A stretch of 64,000 nucleotides of DNA, from the NCBI GenBank assembly GCA_963729935.1, contig CAVSPW010000012.1, positions 62,001 to 126,000 of the forward strand, given 5' to 3'. The first letter of the stretch is position 1, and every line of letters begins with the position of its first letter. The position numbers and the translations under genes were made by a program. The notes under the pieces were generated by a model. It made no database searches. It was given only the letters and a program-made list of their open reading frames with translations, and was not told the origin of the DNA. Shown here one piece after another: positions 1 through 8,273 of the stretch. The DNA is from CAIKMD01 sp963729935 (GTDB taxonomy: Bacteria > Pseudomonadota > Alphaproteobacteria > ATCC43930 > CGMCC-115725).

Positions 1-67
1 TTTTGACCAGAAGGATATCGGATTCCGGCCTCACTGAGGGCGCCAGCGCAGATCGATCGGTATTGAC

Positions 68-1036
68 CTAATCGCCAACCTTGGTCACGCCGGCGACGAC
101 CAGCTTGTCGAGCGGAACCTTGCCCTCGGTGTCGCCGATCTTGGTCATTTCATCCATCAGCGCCTCGACCCGCTTGCGCGAGATCGTACCGTCGGTCGGG
201 AAGAAGCCGATCTTGCGCAGATAGTCGTAGCTCTTGGCGACGTCGTCACGCTTCGCGTTCTTCATCTCGTCGCTCAGAATGTCGATCGCGCCTTCGCGAT
301 TGGCGTCGTTGTTGAACCACGCGAAGCTCTTGTCGAGCGCGCCCATGAAGCGCAGCAACACGTCGCGATGGCTTTTGGCGAAGGCCACCGACACGTCGGT
401 CGAGCCGAAAGGCAAGTCCCGCGTGTAGTCGATCATCATGCCGATCGTATGGAACCCGGCCGCCTCGGCGAAGAAATTGACCGGCGGCGCGAGCATGGTG
501 GCGTCGGCCGAACCCGATTTGAGCGCGGCGAAACGCGCCGAGGTGCTGCCGGCGATCGTGATGTCGATATCCGCGTCCTTCAAACCGGCCGCCTTCAACA
601 CGCGTTCGAGATAGACGCGGTTGATATCGACGAGACCGCCGATGATGAAGGTATGACCCTTCAAATCCTTCAGCGTCTTGATGTCGGCTTTGGCGACGAT
701 CGAATAAGGCGACACCGCGCCCGAGATGCGCAGGATCGCGACCGACGCGCCGCGCGCCACGGCGTGGATCGGCTCGACCACGCCAATATCGCAGACATCG
801 AGCGAGCCGGCGGCGAGCTGCTGCACGAGGCCGGCGGGCGACGGGACATAGACCACGTCCGGGTTGACGCCGGCCTCGGTAAAGAAGCCCTTATGGAGGC
901 CGATATAGAAGGGCCACTCGACCGCATTGGCGGCGCCGAGAAGCCCGGTCTGGATGGTGTCGGCGGCGCGCGCCGGCATCGCGGCATAGCACAACGCGGC
1001 GCAGAACGCCGCGCACCCCAAGCGCTTCAAACTCAT
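68..1036 (-). CDS. ABC transporter substrate-binding protein (NMT1/SsuA type)
   Basis: A 322-residue periplasmic binding protein. The start MSLKRLG was chosen because a GGGGAGGGA ribosome site sits just upstream at about 1038-1048; a longer in-frame extension is Arg/Lys/Pro-rich and unlikely. An N-terminal signal peptide ends near ARA. The body has the usual pattern of the family: a WPFYIGLHKGFF opening, a GLVQQLAAGSLDV binding-lobe motif and a DLKGHTF segment. No permease or ATPase gene lies next to it. It is the last gene of a minus-strand unit behind an aldolase and a cupin gene, so a role in taking up an aromatic acid or its breakdown product is likely, but the ligand cannot be read from the sequence. 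Confidence 0.85.
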   Translation of the reverse strand: MSLKRLGCAAFCAALCYAAMPARAADTIQTGLLGAANAVEWPFYIGLHKGFFTEAGVNPDVVYVPSPAGLVQQLAAGSLDVCDIGVVEPIHAVARGASVAILRISGAVSPYSIVAKADIKTLKDLKGHTFIIGGLVDINRVYLERVLKAAGLKDADIDITIAGSTSARFAALKSGSADATMLAPPVNFFAEAAGFHTIGMMIDYTRDLPFGSTDVSVAFAKSHRDVLLRFMGALDKSFAWFNNDANREGAIDILSDEMKNAKRDDVAKSYDYLRKIGFFPTDGTISRKRVEALMDEMTKIGDTEGKVPLDKLVVAGVTKVGD

Positions 1037-1079
1037 TCCCTCCCCCTCTCCTTCGCCGCGGCTTTCGCGGCGGTTCTTG

Positions 1080-1979
1080 CTACTCGGCGGCTTCGGCCGT
1101 CTCGGCTTCCTCGGGCGCCGCGGCGCCACTCAGGACGCCGAGCTTCAGCCCCGACAAATCCGGCAGGCCGAAGAGCAGGATCTGCGTTTCGCCGCTTGCG
1201 GTGAACATCGCGCGCTCGCCCTTCTTCAGATAAACGGTCGAGAGGCCGCGATAATCCGCGTCTCCGACTTTGCCGGTGCCGGAGACCACGAAATAGAGGC
1301 CGCGCCCCTTGGCGTAGTAGCTGGCGCCCGGGGCCAGCCGCAGGAAGCGCGATTCGGCGCGCCGCTCGGTGAAGACGCCCAAGAGCTTTTCCTCCGTGCC
1401 GGGCGAGCCCTCGACCTGGGTCCAGGCATAGTTCGCGGGGTCCATCAGGATGGGCATGGGATAGCGGCCCTTCGGATAGACCAGCGGCCGCTGGTTGATG
1501 TGCTCCCAGATCGCCTGGAACCCGTCGAGATTGCGCTTGCCGGGAACGCCCTCGTTCCGGCGGTAGACGCCATCCTCGAAGCGGCCGAATTCCTCGAGCG
1601 CATCCATCGCGCTCTTCACTTGGTTGCGCGAGGGATAGCCGCTGCCGCTGGCGCCGCCATTCTGCAAGACCGCGACCAATGATTCGCGATGCTGGGTCTG
1701 CGGGCCGTAATGGACGCCTTCGGGGAAATAGCCGACCATGCCGGCGGTCATCGTCCCGTCGCGCCCGAAGCTCAGCTCGCCGTCGAGCACGAAACGGATC
1801 TGCTCGAAATTGTGGCGGTGGCGCGGCGAATAGAAATCCGCCGAGGATCGGCCCATGCCGAGGCGGAAATTATCGACGCTGCCCTCCTCGCCGTCCATGA
1901 GGTTGCGGAAATGGAAGGTGCCGCCGCGATATTCGAGGCCGCGCTTCCATTCGAGCGTGTCGCCTTGCGTGATCTTCAT
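1080..1979 (-). CDS. Cupin-fold protein of unknown function
   Basis: A 299-residue protein with a double-stranded beta-helix signature. Near residues 52-68 the RHRHNFEQIRFVLDGE segment carries the His-x-His and Glu of cupin motif 1. A second barrel-like half, with SYYAKGRGLYFVVSG, follows near residue 225, so it is probably bicupin. The C-terminus is Ala/Glu-rich. It lies between an HpcH/HpaI aldolase gene and an ABC binding-protein gene on the same strand, with gaps of about 45 bases. A metal-dependent enzyme or sensor acting on a catabolic intermediate is plausible. I do not recognise a named family member, so function is open. Confidence 0.7.
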   Translation of the reverse strand: MKITQGDTLEWKRGLEYRGGTFHFRNLMDGEEGSVDNFRLGMGRSSADFYSPRHRHNFEQIRFVLDGELSFGRDGTMTAGMVGYFPEGVHYGPQTQHRESLVAVLQNGGASGSGYPSRNQVKSAMDALEEFGRFEDGVYRRNEGVPGKRNLDGFQAIWEHINQRPLVYPKGRYPMPILMDPANYAWTQVEGSPGTEEKLLGVFTERRAESRFLRLAPGASYYAKGRGLYFVVSGTGKVGDADYRGLSTVYLKKGERAMFTASGETQILLFGLPDLSGLKLGVLSGAAAPEEAETAEAAE

Positions 1980-2024
1980 GCGCTCCTCCTCATCGTTCCG
2001 CCATTCGCCAGCGCGGCGTGGCGC

Positions 2025-2885
2025 CTATCTCTTCGCCAGTTCGCGCCCCTTGTCCAGCCCCGCATAGCTGCGCCCGGGCGCCGCCATGAGATAGCCGAAG
2101 CCCTCGCCCAGAATGCGCTCGGCATTCTTCGCATCGACATGGGGGTGCCCCACCGGCACCTTGTATTTCTTGCAGGTCGCGACGACGCGCGCGATGTGCT
2201 CCAGCACCGTCGGATGCTCGTATTGCCGCGGCACGCCGAGTTCCTGGCTCAAATCGCCTTCGCCCACGAGGATGAAGCCGATGCCGGGCACGTTCTTCAG
2301 CATCGCATCGAGATTGGCGACGGCCTCGACGCCCTCGATCATCAGCCCGACCAGGATCTCGCCATTGGGATCGAGCGGCCAGACATCGGCCTTCTTATAA
2401 TATTCCTGATTGGTCACGCCCCAATAGCGCGCGGCCGTGCCCGGTGAATCCCCGCGAATGCCGGCGGGCTCGTAGCGCGGCGCGGTTTTCAAACGCGGAT
2501 AACGGCAGGCGGCGACGGCGTTATAGGCCTGCTCGACGGTGTCGATATGCGGCCACACCACGCCATAGGCGCCGACATCGAGCGCCTGCTTGGCGAGCCA
2601 TTGATTCTTTTCGTTTCCGTTGGCCGGAATGCGCACCAGCGGCGTGACATTGGGCGCGATCGATCCCTTCTCGGCGATCTGCTTCCGGTTGAGCATGTAT
2701 TGGAGACAATCCCGCAGCGCCCGGATGTCCCAAATATTGTGCTCCATCTCGAAGACGATGCTGTCGTATTTGGCTTCGCTCATCGCGACCGCGGCGGCCG
2801 TATCGGGCGTGCAGAACGCGCCGAAGGCGGTCTTGCCCTCCTCGAAGCAGCGGATCATGCCGTTGAGACGCGGAACCTCGGCCAT
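2025..2885 (-). CDS. HpcH/HpaI-family aldolase
   Basis: A 286-residue class II pyruvate-type aldolase of the HpcH/HpaI/citrate lyase family. The start MAEVPRLNG was preferred over an ATG two codons earlier because GGGAGGA sits at the right spacing (about 7 bases) only for the later one. Family marks are TPLVRIPAN (the Arg that binds the keto acid), DVGAYGVVWPHIDT (mobile loop and barrel strand) and LMIEGVEAVANLD (a metal-ligand Glu). It heads a minus-strand unit and is divergent from a LigJ-type hydratase. Because LigJ makes 4-carboxy-4-hydroxy-2-oxoadipate, which an aldolase must cleave to pyruvate and oxaloacetate, this gene is a candidate for that step. That link is inference. Confidence 0.85.
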   Translation of the reverse strand: MAEVPRLNGMIRCFEEGKTAFGAFCTPDTAAAVAMSEAKYDSIVFEMEHNIWDIRALRDCLQYMLNRKQIAEKGSIAPNVTPLVRIPANGNEKNQWLAKQALDVGAYGVVWPHIDTVEQAYNAVAACRYPRLKTAPRYEPAGIRGDSPGTAARYWGVTNQEYYKKADVWPLDPNGEILVGLMIEGVEAVANLDAMLKNVPGIGFILVGEGDLSQELGVPRQYEHPTVLEHIARVVATCKKYKVPVGHPHVDAKNAERILGEGFGYLMAAPGRSYAGLDKGRELAKR

Positions 2886-3028
2886 ACTCATTCCTCCCGG
2901 GACCTGAAACGAAATCGCTTGCCCCATGCTAGCAGAACCGCGGCGCCGCTCCTAGCGTGGGCACGCCGCGGTTTGACAAGCCCGCGCATGCTCAATAGCA
3001 TTCCGCGCTAAAGAGGGAGGGCTTCCAC

Positions 3029-4036
3029 ATGATCATCGACTGCCACGGCCATTACACGACGGCGCCCAAGGAGCTGCAGGCCTTCCGCGACGCGCAGATC
3101 GCCGGCAACGACAATCCCGGCCCCTTGAAGATCACGGATGATCAGATCGCCGAGACCATCCGGGGCGGCCAGCTCAAGATGCAGCAGGAGCGCGGCAGCG
3201 ACCTAACCATTTTCTCGCCGCGCGCCGCCGGCATGGGGCACCATATCGGCACGGCCAAGACCAGCCAGGTCTGGTCGGAGAACTGCAACAATCTCATCCA
3301 TCGCGTGGTCAAGCTCTTCCCCAAGAACTTCGTCGGCGTGTGCCAGCTGCCGCAATCGCCGGGCGTGGCGCCGGCGAATTGCATCCCGGAGCTCGAGCGC
3401 TGCGTCAACGAGCTGGGCTTCATCGGCTGCAATCTCAATCCCGATCCGTCGGGCGGCAAATGGACCGACCCGCCGATGACCGACAAGAAGTGGTGGTATC
3501 CGTTTTACGAGAAGATGGTCGAGCTCGACGTGCCGGCGATGATCCATGTCAGCATGTCATGCAACCCGAACTTCCACACCACCGGCGCGCATTACATCAA
3601 CGGCGACACCACCGCCTTCATGCAGTTCATCCTCTCGGACATCTTCAAGGATTTCCCGACCTTGAAGTTCATCATTCCGCATGGCGGCGGCGCGGTGCCC
3701 TATCATTGGGGACGCTATCGCGGCCTGGCGCAGGACCAGAAGCGCCCGCCCTTCAGCGAGCTCGTGTTGAAGAACGTGTTCTTCGACACCTGCGTCTATC
3801 ATCAGCCGGGCATCGATCTCCTCACCAAGGTGATCCCGATCGAGAACATCCTTTTCGCGTCGGAGATGATCGGCGCCGTGCGCGGCATCGATCCCGAGAC
3901 CGGGCATCATTTCGACGACACCAAGCGCTATATCGACAAGGCCGCGATCTCGAGCGCCGAGAAGCAGAATATCTTCGAGGGCAATGCGCACAAGGTGTTC
4001 GGCCGTCTCACGGCTCAACTCGCCAAGCAGCAATAG
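3029..4036 (+). CDS. ligJ: 4-oxalomesaconate hydratase, LigJ type
   Basis: A 335-residue amidohydrolase-superfamily protein that closely follows the LigJ sequence as I remember it from Sphingobium: an opening DCHGHYTTAPK, then ERGSDLTIFSPRA, NLNPDPSGG, HTTGAHYINGDTTAF and FDTCVYHQPGIDLL. Likely zinc-site residues are His6, His8, His173 and Glu279, with His218 in PHGGGAVPYHWGR. LigJ hydrates 4-oxalomesaconate to 4-carboxy-4-hydroxy-2-oxoadipate in the protocatechuate/gallate 4,5-cleavage pathway. A good ribosome site (GAGGGAGG) precedes the ATG. The ring-cleavage dioxygenase and LigK are not in the window; an HpcH/HpaI aldolase is divergent to it and a cupin gene follows nine bases downstream. 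Confidence 0.85.
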   Translation: MIIDCHGHYTTAPKELQAFRDAQIAGNDNPGPLKITDDQIAETIRGGQLKMQQERGSDLTIFSPRAAGMGHHIGTAKTSQVWSENCNNLIHRVVKLFPKNFVGVCQLPQSPGVAPANCIPELERCVNELGFIGCNLNPDPSGGKWTDPPMTDKKWWYPFYEKMVELDVPAMIHVSMSCNPNFHTTGAHYINGDTTAFMQFILSDIFKDFPTLKFIIPHGGGAVPYHWGRYRGLAQDQKRPPFSELVLKNVFFDTCVYHQPGIDLLTKVIPIENILFASEMIGAVRGIDPETGHHFDDTKRYIDKAAISSAEKQNIFEGNAHKVFGRLTAQLAKQQ

Positions 4037-4045
4037 GCGGGCACG

Positions 4046-4621
4046 ATGAGCGGCGATCTCCCGCCTCCGCCCAAGCTGGTCGTGCTGGAGAACGCGTTCG
4101 TGAAGGTCAGCCGCGACACGGCTTCCTTCGCCAAAGGCTCGACCCCGGGCAGCGGCGACCGGGTGGTGGTGGCGATGGGCGAGGTCGCGCTCAAATCCGG
4201 CGGGGGAACCACGCCGCTGTCGCGCGGGCAATTCGCCGTCTTCGGCCCCGGCGATTCCTACGATCTGCCTCCGGGCAGTTCGTTTTTCGAGGTCGCGATC
4301 AAGCCCAACCATCCGCCGGTCACGCCGCCCGCCGAGATGCTCCCGCCGGCCAAGAACATGACGCTCTATGACGGGCCCAACTTCTTCATCTACGAGGAGA
4401 AGCTCGAGGTGGGCGACATCCGACCGCGCCACAGCCATTGCCAGCGCGTCGAGATCCGCCTCAATAATGGGCCGATGCTCGACCAGTGGTTCGACGCGCC
4501 GCGCCCGCCGCTGCAGCCGACCATCGTCAATTGGCGCGAGCCCGTTATCCACACGGTGCGCAATATCGGCGACACGGCTTTGCGCAATCTCATCATCGAG
4601 TTCAAGCCCGAGCGGGCCTAA
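4046..4621 (+). CDS. Cupin-like protein downstream of ligJ
   Basis: A 191-residue protein starting nine bases after ligJ and therefore co-transcribed with it. The sequence is rich in beta-strand and turn patterns (GEVALKSGGG, FAVFGPGDSYDLPPG) and ends with a second half that contains PRHSHCQRVEIRLNNG, which could hold a His-x-His metal site. It looks like a cupin-type barrel, perhaps duplicated, but lacks a textbook motif 1. No membrane segment or signal peptide is seen. A job in handling a 4,5-cleavage intermediate is suggested only by position; no specific function is claimed. Confidence 0.65.
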   Translation: MSGDLPPPPKLVVLENAFVKVSRDTASFAKGSTPGSGDRVVVAMGEVALKSGGGTTPLSRGQFAVFGPGDSYDLPPGSSFFEVAIKPNHPPVTPPAEMLPPAKNMTLYDGPNFFIYEEKLEVGDIRPRHSHCQRVEIRLNNGPMLDQWFDAPRPPLQPTIVNWREPVIHTVRNIGDTALRNLIIEFKPERA

Positions 4622-4702
4622 GCCGTCCGCCGCGCGCGCGACGCTTCGTCCACGAGAACGGTTGCGCGCCCGCCTTCCAGCCATTCCGGCGCCGCTCGGC
4701 GC

Positions 4703-4716
4703 ATGATCCAGGTCAA
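4703..4716 (+). promoter_or_regulatory. Imperfect FNR/FixK box upstream of the stress-protein gene
   Basis: The sequence reads ATGA-TCCAGG-TCAA, one base off the TTGA-N6-TCAA consensus of FNR/FixK regulators. It lies 73 bases before the start of the universal stress protein gene, a normal distance for activation. A FixK-like protein with the matching recognition residues is encoded 2 kb away. Confidence 0.5.
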
Positions 4717-4789
4717 AGAATCCGGGGTGCGGGGATGCCATAGAGAGCGCTATAGTAAGCAGCAAATTGGGGTAAGGAGTGCATCCATC

Positions 4790-5665
4790 ATGACGATCAA
4801 GACGATCCTGGCCGCGGCGAGCGGCGGCAGCGCCAGCAACGGCGCGATCGAGCTGGCCGCCCGGTTCGCGCGCCGCTTCGGCGCCCATCTCGAAGGATTC
4901 CATGCCCGTCCCGATCCCCGCGACCTCTTCACGTATTCGGGCGACGGTTTCGGCATGTCGATGTCCGGCGAATTCATCGACCGCTTCGTCAAGGACGCGG
5001 ATGACATCGCCAACAAGACTAAATCGAGCTTCGACACCATCGCCGCCCGGCACCAGATCACGACGGGCGCGGCCTCCTCGCAGCAATTGCCCGAGAAGAT
5101 CGCGGCGACGGCTTCCTGGCACGAGGAGACCGGCTATGGCCCGACCCTGGTCGCGCGGCGGGCGCGCTTCTTCGATCTCACCGTGCTCGGCCGCTCCGAG
5201 CGCGTTGTGGACCAGCCTCATACCGACGTGGTCGAGCAGACCCTCGTCCATTCCGGCCGGCCGGTGCTGCTGGCGCCGGCCAAGGTTCCCGAGGCGGTCG
5301 GCGACAATATCGCCGTCGGCTGGAACGGCTCGGCCGAAGCGACCCGCGCGCTGGTGGCGGCGCTACCTTTCCTTGGCGCAGCCCGCTCCACTGCAATCAT
5401 CACGATCGGCGACAAGCATCAGGAGAGCGCGGCCGCGCTGATCGAGTATCTCGGCTGGCATGACGTCAAAGCGAAGCATCGCCACATTCCGGCGGTCACC
5501 GGGGTGGGGCCCGGCCAGCAGCTGCTTTCGGCCGCGCGCGACGAGAGCGCGGATCTGCTGGTGATGGGCGGCTACGGCCACATGCCGTGGCGGGAATTTC
5601 TCTTCGGCGGCGCCACCCGCGAAGTCGTCGGCGTCAGCCTCCTCCCGCTTCTCCTCTCGCACTAA
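4790..5665 (+). CDS. Tandem universal stress protein (UspA family)
   Basis: A 291-residue protein made of two Usp domains. Domain one starts MTIKTILAAASGG; domain two starts near NIAVGWNGSAEATRAL and ends with the nucleotide-binding signature VMGGYGHMPWREFLFGGATR. The start was set at the ATG ten bases after AAGGAG; upstream in-frame codons run through the FNR-like box and are not expected to be coding. Tandem Usp proteins of this kind are often part of the oxygen-limitation regulons of alphaproteobacteria, which fits the FixK-type box upstream and the FixJ/FixK genes nearby. The exact cellular role is unknown. Confidence 0.9.
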   Translation: MTIKTILAAASGGSASNGAIELAARFARRFGAHLEGFHARPDPRDLFTYSGDGFGMSMSGEFIDRFVKDADDIANKTKSSFDTIAARHQITTGAASSQQLPEKIAATASWHEETGYGPTLVARRARFFDLTVLGRSERVVDQPHTDVVEQTLVHSGRPVLLAPAKVPEAVGDNIAVGWNGSAEATRALVAALPFLGAARSTAIITIGDKHQESAAALIEYLGWHDVKAKHRHIPAVTGVGPGQQLLSAARDESADLLVMGGYGHMPWREFLFGGATREVVGVSLLPLLLSH

Positions 5666-6048
5666 GGACGCTCGCGCCAACGCGGCGGGTTGCCCCAAGA
5701 GCCGGGCATCCGCGCCGCGATTCGGGGTCTTCCGGAGCCGTCTCCCGCGTCGACGCGTCCTCGCACAGCAAAGCCAGCCGATCCAGACGGGGCATCAAGA
5801 GGCTGGCGCGGCGGGGCACGAGGCTTCCGCCGAAGCGCGCAATGCACTTTATCACATTGTTTTAGAATAGAAATTTAGCTGTCGGCGCGAACCAGTGCGC
5901 GAGAGCCGCGCGTTGTTCATGGCACCTGCGACATTAAGTCATTGGTACTGACCTAATTTGTAAACCAAATTTTGGTGCAGCGCGGTATCTCATGGATAGG
6001 CAACGCGAAATTGCCTGACAGATCACCAGAAGGTGTTGGAGACTTAAG
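5666..6048. other. Intergenic region without a convincing gene
   Basis: This 383-base gap between the stress-protein gene and a small membrane-protein gene has short open frames in several registers but none with a ribosome site or recognisable product. Its right half is clearly richer in A+T than the flanks. It contains a 13-base inverted repeat, ACCAAA-T-TTTGGT, at 5964-5976, about 70 bases before the next start codon, which may be an operator. No full FNR box was found. Confidence 0.5.
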
Positions 6049-6237
6049 ATGGAAGGCCTGTTGAAGAATATCGATGGTTTCTGCGCGCGGCTGAATGCGG
6101 GGCTGGCGGCGGTGGCGGTCATTCTGACCATTCTGGTCGCCGCCGAGCTGAGCGTAAGGATCCCGGACCTCTACCAGCAGGCGATCGATGCCGAGAGCAC
6201 CACGCTCGCGGCCGACAATGGCGGCGCCAGCTTCTGA
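6049..6237 (+). CDS. Small single-span membrane protein, paralogue of 11023-11223
   Basis: A 62-residue protein with the pattern NIDGFCARLNAGLAAVAV at residues 6-23, followed by one hydrophobic span (about residues 19-35) and a polar C-terminal tail. The gene at 11023-11223 encodes a protein of 66 residues with the same INxFCARLNxGLxAVAI layout, so the two are paralogues. Two genes with the same motif in one regulon island argue that this is a real gene despite its size. The ATG follows an AGAAGGTGTTGGAG stretch that could act as a weak ribosome site. No known family is recognised; an anchoring or accessory role for a membrane complex is possible. Confidence 0.65.
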   Translation: MEGLLKNIDGFCARLNAGLAAVAVILTILVAAELSVRIPDLYQQAIDAESTTLAADNGGASF

Positions 6238-6273
6238 CCCTTCCCGGCGCGGCGTCGTTCCGGCGCTTGGACG

Positions 6274-6672
6274 CTAGCCCTGTTGCCGATGCATGCGGTC
6301 GGCCTTCGCGAAGTACCGGCGGCCTTCGGCAAGCAGTTGATGGTCGGTGACGCGGGCCAAGGTCTCGATGCCCCAGACACGTTCGAGCATTTGCGGCGCG
6401 TGCTGGTGCAGGTACTTCACGAATTCCGTTTTTGCGTTTGATGGCCCCGCGACCAGCACGCCCTTGGCGTCGTCGATCGCCGCGCCGATATCGTGATAAA
6501 ATTCCGGCTCGTCGGTGACATGCGTCCCGGCCGCACTGCCGGCTTTGGCATGAAGATGCCGAGGCGGGTGGGCGGGACGGACGACTTCTTCATTAGAGGC
6601 GTCGGCGTTGAAATGGATGATTCGCGCCTCATGGTGATCGATCCAGACGACCGCGTGATAATGAGAAGTCAT
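6274..6672 (-). CDS. Conserved protein of the 'translational machinery protein' type
   Basis: A 132-residue soluble protein opening MTSHYHAVVWIDHHEARIIHF and containing GVLVAGPSNAKTEFVKYL and ARVTDHQLLAEGRRYF. Proteins with this layout are annotated in alphaproteobacteria as translational machinery protein; the middle section resembles the eRF1/Dom34 C-terminal fold (release of peptide or ribosome rescue), but I cannot confirm activity. AAGGGG lies eight bases before the ATG. It sits 83 bases downstream of the FixK-like regulator gene on the same strand and is probably co-transcribed with it. Confidence 0.65.
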   Translation of the reverse strand: MTSHYHAVVWIDHHEARIIHFNADASNEEVVRPAHPPRHLHAKAGSAAGTHVTDEPEFYHDIGAAIDDAKGVLVAGPSNAKTEFVKYLHQHAPQMLERVWGIETLARVTDHQLLAEGRRYFAKADRMHRQQG

Positions 6673-6755
6673 GGGAATTTCCCCTTGCTGCGACGTCCGC
6701 CTTTCCGGGCACCGTGGGAGGCCGGACTTGCGACGGACGCGCCATCAACCCCGCG

Positions 6756-7445
6756 TCACGCCGCTTCGGCCAGGGCCTCGAGCGCGCCGCGATCGGCGAT
6801 CGCCACTTCGTGCACGCTGCGCTGCTCGATGATGCCGTCATGCTTGAGCTGACTGAAGGCGCGGCTCACGGTTTCCATGGTCAGCCCGAGATAGTCGCCG
6901 ATATCGGTGCGCGTCATCGGCAAATCGATATGGGCATCATCGGCACGGTCGGCCAGATTCAGCAGGAAGGAAGCGATCCGTTCCATCGCGTTCATGCGGC
7001 CGAGAAGCGTCATGCGGTCATGGGCCGCCGAGAGGCTGCAACGCATGATCTCGACAAAGGATTTCGCCACCTGCGGATCCTGCGCGGCCAGCGCATCGAC
7101 CTTGCGGCGCGCGTAACGGATGAGGGTCGTCGGCATGACCGCTTCCGCCGCAAACGGGTAGGTCTTAGCCGCGTCGAGACCGATGAAATCGCCGGCGAAG
7201 AAGAAATCGCCGATGTGACGGCGCCCGTCCGCGAGCAGTTTGCAGCTGCGCACCGCGCCTTTCACCACTTTGAAATAGCACTCGGCCGCATCGCCCTCGA
7301 AAAAGAGCGGCTGCTCGCGCCCGACCGTCACGACGACGCCGACCCGGTCAAGGGACGCGTTCGCACCCGTCGGCTGGGGCGGCACTGCACGGGCGACGGT
7401 CGAAGCGTGGCTCGTGTCTCGACGCGGGGTGGCGATGCTGTGCAT
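6756..7445 (-). CDS. fixK: Crp/Fnr-family regulator, FixK-like
   Basis: A 229-residue regulator with an N-terminal cyclic-nucleotide-binding-type beta barrel, a long dimer helix and a C-terminal helix-turn-helix (TRTDIGDYLGLTMETVSRAFSQLK split across two helices). The recognition helix carries Glu-x-x-Ser-Arg (METVSR), the FNR/FixK set that reads TTGA half-sites. No N-terminal cysteine cluster is present, so it should not sense oxygen through an iron-sulfur centre; that is the FixK rather than FnrN pattern. The ATG at 7445 was chosen because GAGGAG lies six bases before it; another ATG lies at 7469. It is divergent from a FixJ-like gene, and three boxes of the expected type occur in the island. 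Confidence 0.8.
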   Translation of the reverse strand: MHSIATPRRDTSHASTVARAVPPQPTGANASLDRVGVVVTVGREQPLFFEGDAAECYFKVVKGAVRSCKLLADGRRHIGDFFFAGDFIGLDAAKTYPFAAEAVMPTTLIRYARRKVDALAAQDPQVAKSFVEIMRCSLSAAHDRMTLLGRMNAMERIASFLLNLADRADDAHIDLPMTRTDIGDYLGLTMETVSRAFSQLKHDGIIEQRSVHEVAIADRGALEALAEAA

Positions 7446-7652
7446 GATGCGCTCCTCACTGGTGTTCATCGTGGCATCATGATTAACCGCCGGCCCAAAG
7501 CGTTAAATTCGGAATTGTGCGTAAGGAATAGTACTTATCGAGCGTCCGTCGGACCGCGACATCGGGCCCGCTCCGCATGACAAGGGCCTGAAAAGCCTTG
7601 TTATTTAGACCCGATTTGCGCAAATTCAGAGGCGTTCAGGCGGGGTTGCCAG
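7446..7652. promoter_or_regulatory. Divergent fixK/fixJ control region
   Basis: This 207-base region separates the FixK-like and FixJ-like genes. It contains TAAG-N8-CTTA at 7522-7537 (TAAGGAATAGTACTTA), a symmetric element that could be the FixJ-type target driving the FixK-like gene. A short CAAGG/CCTTG hairpin lies at about 7581-7600. Assignment of the symmetric element to the response regulator is inference from gene order only. Confidence 0.4.
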
Positions 7653-8273
7653 ATGAGTGGAGAAGGCCGGATTTATATCGTCGACGATGACGAGGCCGTG
7701 CGCGATTCCCTGTCCCTTCGGCTCGAGACTGCTGGCTTCACGGTGGAGACCTTCCCCTCGGCGCGCGATTTCCTCGAAAAGACGTCATCGCTGCCGCCTG
7801 GCTGCGTCATCGCCGACGTGCGTATGCCGGAAATCGACGGCATCGAGCTGCAGAGGCGGCTCGCGGCAATGCACGTCAATTTTCCGGTAATCATCATGAC
7901 CGGTCATGCCGATGTCTCTTTGGCCGTGCGCGCCATGAGAGCGGGCGCCATCGATTTCGTCGAGAAGCCGTTCACGGAAGAGGTCATTCTCGATTCCATT
8001 CGGCAAGCGCAATCGCGTTTCGCGGAGCTTCAGGCCTCCGAGGCCGCGGCGGAAGGGGCGCGCGAGCGCCTGGCGCTGTTGACGCCGCGCGAGCACGACG
8101 TCTTCGAGGAATTGGTCCGCGGCAAGCAGAACAAGGTCATCGCGGCCGATCTGAAGATTTCGCCGCGCACAGTCGAGGTCCATCGCGCCCGGGTCATCGA
8201 GAAGATGCAAGCGCGCAGCCTCTCCGACCTCGTGCGCATGGCGCTCAGCGCCGGCATCCAGATCAAGTCCTGA
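7653..8273 (+). CDS. fixJ: FixJ-family response regulator
   Basis: A 206-residue two-domain regulator. The receiver domain shows the acidic pair in YIVDDDEAV, the phosphorylation site Asp55 in VIADVRMPEIDG, Thr83 in MTGHAD and Lys105 in DFVEKPF. A LuxR/FixJ helix-turn-helix follows (LTPREHDVFEELVRGKQNK at residues 143-161, then ISPRTVEVHRARV). Length and layout match FixJ. Known FixJ proteins are phosphorylated by the haem kinase FixL when oxygen is low and switch on fixK. No FixL gene lies in the window. The gene is divergent from the FixK-like gene and its end overlaps the convergent kinase/ATPase gene by 11 bases. Confidence 0.8.
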   Translation: MSGEGRIYIVDDDEAVRDSLSLRLETAGFTVETFPSARDFLEKTSSLPPGCVIADVRMPEIDGIELQRRLAAMHVNFPVIIMTGHADVSLAVRAMRAGAIDFVEKPFTEEVILDSIRQAQSRFAELQASEAAAEGARERLALLTPREHDVFEELVRGKQNKVIAADLKISPRTVEVHRARVIEKMQARSLSDLVRMALSAGIQIKS

